64,000 nucleotides of DNA from Begonia masoniana (Eukaryota; Streptophyta; Magnoliopsida; Cucurbitales; Begoniaceae), in NCBI GenBank assembly GCA_022432975.1, contig CM039508.1:46961646-47025645 (forward strand), read 5' to 3'. The translations under genes and the position numbers were made by a program. The notes beneath the pieces are model-generated. The model was given only the letters and a program-made list of their open reading frames with translations. It did not search any database and was not told the origin of the DNA. Within the stretch, counting starts at the first letter, position 1. Each line of letters opens with the position of its first letter. Positions 56,648 through 64,000 of this stretch are shown here, one piece after another.

Positions 56648-57725
56648 CTTTACCCATGTAATACCCGGTCCTGTTAAACCGTTTCTCTATTCTTTTTTTT
56701 TAAAACTAATGACAATATTAAATGTAGGGTTAGTGGATGACTAGGCAAGGGTATAAGGGTAATTAGAAATCTAAAGGTGGATAACGTATTTAAGGAAACT
56801 ATTATTGAAGTAGCCGCCACTGTTTTATTCCATTTCCTCCCCATTCTCAGCTCCTCAGCCTAGCAGAGCACGATAGGAGACCCCCCTTCGACTTTCTCCA
56901 GCGACTTCTTCCGAACTTGGTGAGTTTTGCCTCTATTTCTAGCTACATTGTATCTATTGTTGGTGGGAGGGATGATATTGAGGTTTTGGAGAATACAGTA
57001 AGTGAGGGTTAGTTCGGTTTAAGTCGAAATCGAGAATGCACAATGACTAGAGTTTCCCTTAGATTTATAGTGGTCTAGAATGAAGATTAGAGGGAATTTA
57101 ATATATGCTCTGTCTACGGTTTTAGGTTGAGCAATACCCGAAGTGGTTAGCTACCCAGACAATTCCAGGAGATCCAAGTAAGTAATGTTTGCTTGTGCCT
57201 TCGGGCCTACATCACAAAACGTTAGGTTTGTATTTACTTGGATATGTTTGTATGCCATGCATCATGTTTTCAAAATGTATACGAAAATGAATTTGAATAC
57301 ACATTGGTATGGAGAGGATTGAATGTGATGAAACAGCAAAGTGAATCAGATTTACTGTTAAGGGAATTAATCCGCCCCTTAATGAGACAGTGGATATATA
57401 CTTTGGAAGAGCTGATCCAACTTCTAATTTCACAGGGGGATCTGAACATGTGAATCAGATTTACTGTTAAGGGAATTAATCCGCCCCTTAATGAGTCAGT
57501 GGATACATACTTTGGGAGAGTTGATCCGACTCCCAATTTCACAGGGGGATCTGAATTAGAAACGATGAATGAGCAACTGAGAGGAGAAAGTAGAAATTGC
57601 ATGATTAGGAGTTTATTGTTCAGTAATTCATTTCATTTTGCATTACTTACTTAGCATTAGGCTAATAGATGAGTTTTGTGATGTAGGTGAAGAAGTGACA
57701 GCAGGTGTGTTTACTAAGTTCACTG

Positions 57726-58525
57726 AGGACTAGTCGGGTTGGAGAAGTACACTTATTCAATGTTCTAGCAGCTGACGGGGCGGTTTAACTGATGTCTGTC
57801 AGTGTGGAGGACTAGTAGTCAAGGATTCAGTCTGAGTATGTTGAGTTCTCATGACAGTAGGAAGTTTTAGCTTTGAATACTTTTGTCGGATGATATAGGT
57901 GTTTTGTTTGTCGGATGATATAGGTGTTTTGTTTGTCGGATGATATAGGTGTTTTGTTTGTCGGATGATATAGGTGTTTTGTTTGTCGGATGATATAGGT
58001 GTTTTGTTTGTCGGATGATATAGGTGTTTTGTTTGTCGGATGATATAGGTGTTTTGTTTGTCGGATGATATAGGTGTTTTGTTTGTCGGATGATATAGGT
58101 GTTTTGTTTGTCGGATGATATAGGTGTTTTGTTTGTCGGATGATATAGGTGTTTTGTTTGTCGGATGATATAGGTGTTTTGTTTGTCGGATGATATAGGT
58201 GTTTTGTTTGTCGGATGATATAGGTGTTTTGTTTGTCGGATGATATAGGTGTTTTGTTTGTCGGATGATATAGGTGTTTTGTTTGTCGGATGATATAGGT
58301 GTTTTGTTTGTCGGATGATATAGGTGTTTTGTTTGTCGGATGATATAGGTGTTTTGTTTGTCGGATGATATAGGTGTTTTGTTGAGGACTAGTCGGGTTG
58401 GAGAAGTACACTTATTCAATGTTCTAGCAGCTGACGGGGCGGGTTTAACTGATGTCTGTCAGTGTGGAGGACTAGTAGTCAAGGATTCAGTCTGAGTATG
58501 TTGAGTTCTCATGACAGTAGGAATT
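57726..58525 (+). repeat. ~145-bp direct duplication flanking the 25-bp array
   Basis: 57726-57870 (gaggactagtcgggttggag onward) is repeated at 58384-58525 with few changes. The 25-bp array lies between them, so array and flank probably arose together. Confidence 0.9.
57886..58383 (+). repeat. Perfect tandem array, 25 bp x 20
   Basis: The unit tcggatgatataggtgtttt plus gtttg recurs without visible change at 57886, 57911 and so on to 58361. Three more related units are at about 58680-58740. Because 25 is not a multiple of three and the unit has no minus-strand stop, all three minus frames stay open. Confidence 0.97.
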
Positions 58526-58844
58526 TTAGCATTTTGAATACGTTTTGAAATTACTGATTTTAGCAGTCTGTTGAGTTTTAATGTTGGTTTTATCGGATTT
58601 GATTAATGCTATGGCTTGAGTCGTTCCTGAATGGTCTTTGGGAAGTAAGTAATCTTTTCTGTGGATAGTGTTGTGTTCTTTTCTACCGGATGATGTCGAG
58701 TGTTTTGTTTGTCGGATGATATAGGTGTTTTGTTTGTCGTCTAGTGCCCGGATGAGAGGGATCATCCGGCTGACGTCATCGGTAGATGTAGGGTAAAGTC
58801 GATCGGATGAGAGAGATCATCCAGCTGACGTCACCGGTAGATGA

Positions 58845-59045
58845 AGGATATATTTTGTCGCTTAGTGACCGGATGACAAATTTTATGTTTTGTCGTTTAG
58901 TGACCGGATGACAAATTTTATGTTTTGTCGCTTAGTGACCGGATGACAAATTTTATGTTTTTTCGTTTAGTGACCGGATGACAAATTTTATGTTTTGTCG
59001 TTTAGTGACCGGATGACAAATCTTGTACTTTGTCGTTTAGTCACT
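58845..59045 (+). repeat. Tandem array, 35 bp x 5
   Basis: Unit gtcgtttagtgaccggatga followed by caaattttatgtttt, with a few substitutions. It lies about 300 bp before the LTR end. Confidence 0.92.
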
Positions 59046-59368
59046 GGTGGATGTCTTCGAGTAGCCTTTCCCTTTTGTTGACTTTGTTCGGCAGTCGATG
59101 AAATTGACTTTTGAAATCTTTAAATTATTTTACGAGTTAAACCTTTGCTTCTCAACTGATTGATTCTTAATATTGCCAACGATTATTTTAACATGGCTTT
59201 GTTTAATTTTACTTTTATTTAAACGATTTCCGCTGCAAGTTTTCATATTTTGTCAAATTTCAAATTCTGAAATTTTCAACGAAGTTTTAAATTTGGCCCA
59301 AGTGTTTCTTAGTAATATTCGGGGTTTTGAGTAACAAACCGGGTTCAGGGAATCGGGGTGTGATAGTG

Positions 59369-59380
59369 TGGTATCAGAGA
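59369..59380 (+). other. Primer-binding site (initiator tRNA-Met)
   Basis: tggtatcagaga three bases after the LTR end. Confidence 0.85.
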
Positions 59381-59519
59381 CATTCAGTTAAACCGTTCAA
59401 AAGATTACTCGTCAGTGCCGATCGTTGCATGGGAGTACTCCAACAACTGTAAGTGTTTATGTTAGCCTTAGTAATTAGATGTTTATAAAATAGTTAACCC
59501 TGCGCAGGAATATAGCAAA

Positions 59520-60386
59520 ATGTCTCGACGACCAGGAAGGCCAAGAGTGCAGAGAGAGACACCAACTCCGGGAAGCGCAGAGGATTCTAGTGTAATCGGA
59601 CAGTTGACGGATCTAGTGCGACAGCAGGCAGAATTAATGCGCCAACAATCCGATCAACTAGGAGTACTGCTGAACCGAGAGGTACAATGAAGTGCCAACT
59701 CGGGTTCTAGCAACGAGCATTCCGGGGATAGATTCCGGAGACTAAGACCACCCACGTTTGATGGTCAGTCATCTGATCCTGTTGTGGCTGAAGGGTGGCT
59801 TAGGAAGATAGAGAGCATGTTTAGGTGCGCCAGCATTGGAGAAGGAGATAAGGTCACGTTAGCAACATTTCACTTAGCTGGCGAAGCTCAACTCTGGTGG
59901 GAAACAGTTGAAACCACCACTGACATTCTGACTATGACTTGGTCACAGTTTAAGGACATCTTCTATGAGAAATATTTTAACAGCACGGTCCAAACCGCAA
60001 AGAAGTTGGAATTTCTGAATTTGAAGCAGACAGGGTCGGTGGCTGAGTACAGTAGGCAATTTGAGTCCTTCTCCAGGTTTGCTGGACACTTTGCTCATAA
60101 GGACGAGGATAAGGTGTTCAAATTTGTGCATGGACTGAAGCCGGAGATTTATTGAGGAGTCAAATTCTGTGGCATTAAAGGTTTAACGTTCAGCGAAGTT
60201 GTGTCCACTGCTCTGGAAGTGGAAGAGGCTGAAATGAAGTGTGCTGGACTAAAGGAGACCCCGCAAAGGTTTAACCAGCCACACCAGCAAAGGGGAACAA
60301 AGAGGCCAAGTGAGGGCCAAAATAGCCAAGGAGCAGGGGAAGGGTGCAAAATGTCAGGAAATTTCCCCAGTGTCCAAAGTGCCTGA
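59520..60386 (+). pseudogene. Chromovirus gag, broken by two TGA stops and a frameshift
   Basis: Starts at 59520 (M-S-R-R-P-G-R-P-R). Codons 57 (59688-59690) and 212 (60153-60155) are TGA where arginine (CGA) is likely, followed by S-A-N-S-G and G-V-K-F-C. Gag core motifs: F-D-G-Q-S-S-D-P, L-W-W-E-T-V, F-Y-E-K-Y-F, E-Y-S-R-Q-F. A frame change near 60330-60380 moves reading to the frame that carries the zinc knuckles and pol. Confidence 0.85.
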
Positions 60387-63300
60387 AGAACCACCCGGGA
60401 GAATGTAGACTGGGCTTGGGAAAGTGCTTCAACTGTGAGGAAGTTGGACATACGTTCAAAGAGTGTTCGAAGCCTAGAGTCACCAGATGCTATAATTGTA
60501 ACAAAGTCGGCCATATTAGCAGAGACTGTCCAGTTCCTAAGAGTGGTCCTGCTATGATTAAACCAAGAATATTCTCCATGATGGAGTCGGGTGAAGAACA
60601 GCCTGCCGTAGTGTCAGGTACTATATTGATCAACTCTGTGCCTGCTTTTACTTTGATAGATTCTGGTGCAACGCATTCGTTTATAGCATCTACATTTGCT
60701 GCTAAATTAGATGTACCGTTTACCCCTTCCATGCATGTGTTTAATGTTACCTTACCCTCTGGTGAGCGCATGCACTCTAACCGAGTGATGCTTGACAGAG
60801 ATGTGTTAGTAGGAAGTGTGAGTCTACCTGCTGATCTCATCATTATGGATATAATGGGATTTGATGTAATTCTAGGAATGGATTGGCTGTTTAAGTATTA
60901 TGCCACGATTGATTGTAGGACTGGAATAGTTAGCTTCCAACCCCCTGGTAGTTTGAGGCATACCTTTCAAGCCTCAGAGAAGAGTAAGGAAATGACTGTA
61001 ATGACTTCTGTCAATTGTAGACCCTCCCAGTGTAGAGAGTATTTGTGCTTCTTAGCTAGTGCTTTAGACATACAACTAGTGGAGAAATCAAGTCCCAAAA
61101 ATGTCTTAGTTGTCCAAGACTTCCCTGAAGTATTCTTAGATGACCTTCCAGGCTTGCCACCAGATAGGGAAATCGAATTTGTTGTGGATGTTTATCCCGG
61201 AGCCGAGCCTGTGTCTAAAAATCCATATAGACTAGCACCAACAGAACTCAAAGAGTTAAAGAAACAATTAGAGGATCTGTTGGAGAAAGGGTTCATACGC
61301 CCTAGCTTTTCACCATGGGGTGCACCGGTCCTCTTTGTCAAGAAGAAAGATGGATCTATGCGCATGTGCATTGATTATAGAGAATTGAATAAGTTAACTG
61401 TTAAGAATAAATACCCTCTGCCGAGAATTGATGACTTATTCGACCAGCTTAGGGGTGCAAGAGTTTTCTCTAAGATTGACCTTAGATCTGGTTATTATCA
61501 GCTGAAGGTTAAATCTGAGGATATCCCAAAGACTGCCTTTCGCACGAGGTATGGACATTATGAGTTTTTGGTTATGTCTTTTGGTCTGACAAATGCACCA
61601 GCAGCCTTCATGGATCTCATGAATAGGGTGTTTCACGAGTATTTGGACAAGTTTGTCATTGTATTCATAGATGACATTCTAATCTATTCTAGTACTAAAG
61701 ATGAGCATGCAAAACATTTGGGTTTAGTGTTAGAAGTACTGAGAAGGCACCAACTTTATGCCAAGTTTTCCAAGTGTGAATTTTGGTTGGACAAAGTTCA
61801 CTTTTTAGGACATGTCATCTCTGGAGATGGCATATCTGTGGATCCAGCTAAGGTCCAGGCAGTTAAGGAATGGCCCCAACCGAGGAATGCTACGGATGTC
61901 AGAAGTTTCCTTGGATTGGCTGGGTATTACAGGAAATTTATCGAAGGATTCTCAAAGATTGCAACATCCCTTACCCGATTAACTAGGAAGAACGTAAAAT
62001 ATGTGTGGACTGAGGATTGCGAGCATAGTTTCCAAACTTTGAAGCAGAAGCTGACCAATGCTCCAATTCTGACCCTCCCTGTCGAGAATGGTAAGTTTAG
62101 CATTTATTGTGATACTTCCAAGATCGGTCTAGGTTGTGTGTTAATGCAGGATGGTAAAGTGATAGCTTATGCCTCTAGACAGTTGAAGGTCCATGAGAAA
62201 AATTACCCTACACATGACTTAGAATTAACTGCAGTGGTATTCGCACTTAAGATTTGGAGGCATTACCTGTATGGACAATCTTGTGAGATATTTTCAGATC
62301 ATAAGAGCCTGAAATACATTTTCACGCAAAAGGAACTGAATATGAGGCAGCGTAGATGGTTAGAATTTGTCAAAGATTATGATTTCGAGATTAAGTACCA
62401 CCCCGGCAAGGCGAATGTAGTGGCTGATGCTTTGAGTAGAGTGACTCCTTCAGTCTCTGCATTGATTTTAGATATACCAATAGCTTTAGAGACTGAATTC
62501 CACAGATTTAACATGGAAGCCGTGTCTAGTGTATCAGCCATGCTTTCGACCATATCTTTAAGGCCTACCATTTTGGAGAGAATAAAGGAAGTTCAAATGA
62601 ATGACCCTGAATGCAATGAATATAAGTTGAGCATGGATTCTACTGGCAAGTTGGATTTCAACTGCTCAGCCGATGGAATTCTCAAGTTTCGAAATAGATG
62701 GTTTGTTCCGGCTGATACTGAACTTAGAAAGGAAATCTTATCTGAGGCACATTCCTCCAGGCTCTCTGTTCATCCCGGAAGTACAAAGATGTACAGAGAT
62801 CTCAAACAACATTATTGGTGGCCAGGTATGAAGAGAAGTGTGGCGGAGTATGTGGAGACATGTTTGATCTGCCAGCAAGTCAAAGCTGAACATCAGAGGC
62901 CTGCTGGAACATTGCAACCCTTACCAGTTCCCGAATGGAAATGGGAACAAATAGCTATGGATTTTGTTATGGGATTACCTAGAACAGCAAAGGGACATGA
63001 TGCAATCTGGGTAATAGTCGATCGTTTAACCAAATCTGCTCACTTTCTGCCAATAAAGGTAACATACTCGATGGATCAACTGGCAGAGTTGTATGTGCAC
63101 GAAGTGGTTAGACTGCATGGAGTTCCAAGCACCATAGTTTCAGACCGAGACTCCAGATTTACATCCAAGTTCTGGAAGAGTTTGCACAAGGCTATGGGAA
63201 CACAGCTTAGTTTTAGCACAGCCTTTCATCCTCAAACTGATGGACAATCCGAGAGAACTATTCAAACCTTGGAGGATATGCTCCGAGCATGTGTATTGGA

Positions 63301-64000
63301 TTTTCAAGGATCTTGGGGTGGATACTTACCATTGGTCGAGTTCTCTTACAATAACAGCTTCCAAGCAACAATAGGCATGGCACCATACGAAGCATTATAT
63401 GGACGAAAGTGCAGATCTCCATTATATTGGGATGAAGTTGGAGAAGCACGGTTGATTGGTCCTGATATTATGCAGCAGACAGTGGAGAAGATTGCTCTTA
63501 TCCGACAAAGAATCTTAACAGCTCAAAGTCGGCAGAAAAGCTACGCAGACAAAAGACGAAAAGAATTAGAGTTTGATGTAGGTGATGAGGTTTTCCTTAA
63601 AGTGTCACCTTTCAAAGGAGTTGTGAGGTTTGGGAAAAGAGGCAAGTTGAACCCCAGGTATATTGGACCTTTCCAAATCGTGAAGAGAATTGGGAAGTCA
63701 GCATATCAACTTCTGCTACCAGCCTCTCTGGAGGGAATTCATAATGTGTTTCATGTTTCCATGCTGAAGAAATGTGTTAGAGATCCTTCACAGATTATGG
63801 AACAGCAGAGCATTGAAGCCCTTCCTACTCTTGCATATGTGGAGAAACCAGTAAGGATCTTGGACTATGCAGTGAAGGTATTGCGCAACAAAGAAGTTCC
63901 ACTAGTGAAAGTCTTATGGCACAATCAGAACATAGAGGAGACAACTTGGGAGCGTCAGCAAGACATGATGGACCAACATCCAGAATTATTCAGGTACTGA
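60344..64000 (+). CDS. Chromovirus nucleocapsid-Pol polyprotein (1218 aa open)
   Basis: Open from the end of gag to a TGA at 63998-64000, after Q-H-P-E-L-F-R-Y. Two C-x2-C-x4-H-x4-C knuckles are at residues 28-41 and 49-62, preceded by C-P-K-C-x3-H-x3-C at 10-21. Protease D-S-G-A is at 106-109 and reverse transcriptase F-I-D-D at 441-444. RNase H has Y-C-D-T-S with D590. The integrase triad is D873, D934, E970 with exact D-x35-E spacing. The C-terminal region N-I-E-E-T-T-W-E-R resembles that of Tekay/Del chromoviruses. The catalytic residues I can see are intact, but gag upstream is broken, so the element is probably not autonomous as it stands. The first codon is only the first ATG of the open frame, not a known translation start. 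Confidence 0.93.
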   Translation: MQNVRKFPQCPKCLKNHPGECRLGLGKCFNCEEVGHTFKECSKPRVTRCYNCNKVGHISRDCPVPKSGPAMIKPRIFSMMESGEEQPAVVSGTILINSVPAFTLIDSGATHSFIASTFAAKLDVPFTPSMHVFNVTLPSGERMHSNRVMLDRDVLVGSVSLPADLIIMDIMGFDVILGMDWLFKYYATIDCRTGIVSFQPPGSLRHTFQASEKSKEMTVMTSVNCRPSQCREYLCFLASALDIQLVEKSSPKNVLVVQDFPEVFLDDLPGLPPDREIEFVVDVYPGAEPVSKNPYRLAPTELKELKKQLEDLLEKGFIRPSFSPWGAPVLFVKKKDGSMRMCIDYRELNKLTVKNKYPLPRIDDLFDQLRGARVFSKIDLRSGYYQLKVKSEDIPKTAFRTRYGHYEFLVMSFGLTNAPAAFMDLMNRVFHEYLDKFVIVFIDDILIYSSTKDEHAKHLGLVLEVLRRHQLYAKFSKCEFWLDKVHFLGHVISGDGISVDPAKVQAVKEWPQPRNATDVRSFLGLAGYYRKFIEGFSKIATSLTRLTRKNVKYVWTEDCEHSFQTLKQKLTNAPILTLPVENGKFSIYCDTSKIGLGCVLMQDGKVIAYASRQLKVHEKNYPTHDLELTAVVFALKIWRHYLYGQSCEIFSDHKSLKYIFTQKELNMRQRRWLEFVKDYDFEIKYHPGKANVVADALSRVTPSVSALILDIPIALETEFHRFNMEAVSSVSAMLSTISLRPTILERIKEVQMNDPECNEYKLSMDSTGKLDFNCSADGILKFRNRWFVPADTELRKEILSEAHSSRLSVHPGSTKMYRDLKQHYWWPGMKRSVAEYVETCLICQQVKAEHQRPAGTLQPLPVPEWKWEQIAMDFVMGLPRTAKGHDAIWVIVDRLTKSAHFLPIKVTYSMDQLAELYVHEVVRLHGVPSTIVSDRDSRFTSKFWKSLHKAMGTQLSFSTAFHPQTDGQSERTIQTLEDMLRACVLDFQGSWGGYLPLVEFSYNNSFQATIGMAPYEALYGRKCRSPLYWDEVGEARLIGPDIMQQTVEKIALIRQRILTAQSRQKSYADKRRKELEFDVGDEVFLKVSPFKGVVRFGKRGKLNPRYIGPFQIVKRIGKSAYQLLLPASLEGIHNVFHVSMLKKCVRDPSQIMEQQSIEALPTLAYVEKPVRILDYAVKVLRNKEVPLVKVLWHNQNIEETTWERQQDMMDQHPELFRY

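Larger units (their letters stand above)
56657..59365 (+). repeat. 5' LTR (2.7 kb) of the terminal chromovirus
   Basis: Starts tgtaatacccgg and ends gggtgtgata. It includes a duplicated ~120-bp block around aagggaattaatccgcccct (57355 and 57470), the 25-bp and 35-bp arrays, and gctgacgtcatcgg/gctgacgtcaccgg near 58770 and 58825. These blocks are shared with the solo LTR at 17858. Confidence 0.85.
56657..64000 (+). mobile_element. Tekay/Del-like chromovirus, 5' LTR through pol (3' LTR beyond window)
   Basis: Plus-strand element: LTR 56657-59365, primer site 59369-59380, gag from 59520, pol to 64000. Its proteins are close to those of the 5587-15065 element. The 3' LTR, and hence the TSD, are outside the window; the five bases before the LTR are accca. 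Confidence 0.9.

Noticed and set aside
57886..58383. CRISPR-like regular repeats
   Set aside because: Units are directly adjacent with no spacers and lie in a plant LTR; a simple tandem array.
57799..58419. Long minus-strand open frames (about 200 codons) with a 25-residue repeat
   Set aside because: They are a by-product of the 25-bp array: the unit has no stop in any minus frame, so all frames stay open. Not a protein.

Overview
The window is repeat-rich plant nuclear DNA, most likely from a eudicot. The evidence is plant-specific host genes (a DUF1218 membrane protein, a CEP peptide precursor, and remnants of fatty-alcohol oxidase and P-class PPR genes), GT-AG introns, and nested LTR retrotransposons primed from initiator tRNA-Met, a Cassandra-type TRIM, SINE-like units and hAT transposons. 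Three runs of exactly 100 N (2720-2819, 16921-17020, 40190-40289) show it is a scaffold of at least four contigs. I cannot name the species.

Layout. 92-831 (-): intact three-exon DUF1218 gene. 1232-2719: front half of an old hAT element, whose rear half seems to be 17021-20316. Between the halves lies a gap-bounded contig (2820-16920). It carries an inverted, decayed copy of the same host locus (fatty-alcohol oxidase fragment plus DUF1218 exon 1), a second hAT, and a 9.5-kb Tekay/Del-like chromovirus (5587-15065, TSD atagc). 20560-21050: another oxidase fragment. 22473-22706 (-): a 77-aa CEP hormone precursor, the best host-gene finding. 28150-39060: a decayed PPR gene on the minus strand, split by two LTR retrotransposons. 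One is a young chromovirus with an uninterrupted 1486-codon gag-pol frame (29058-35139, TSD gccac). The other is a small non-autonomous element that carries a host myosin XI IQ-motif segment (35415-38676, TSD cttct).

41232-46358 is a near-identical inverted copy of 2820-7960. 45790-55882 is a row of SINE-like units, each hit by other elements: a solo LTR (45936-48575), a full hAT (49146-53309), a copia-type solo LTR (53470-54720) and another solo LTR (54873-55747), each with a perfect TSD. 55883-56647 is a Cassandra-like TRIM with 5S-rRNA-derived LTRs. 56657-64000 is a Tekay/Del-like chromovirus whose 5' LTR holds a perfect 20-copy 25-bp array and whose pol frame ends at the last base of the window.

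The genes do not form an operon or pathway. The window records nested insertion, segmental duplication and gene decay around a few host genes. Many element frames are broken by stops that look like C-to-T changes at CG and CHG sites, as expected for methylated plant transposons.
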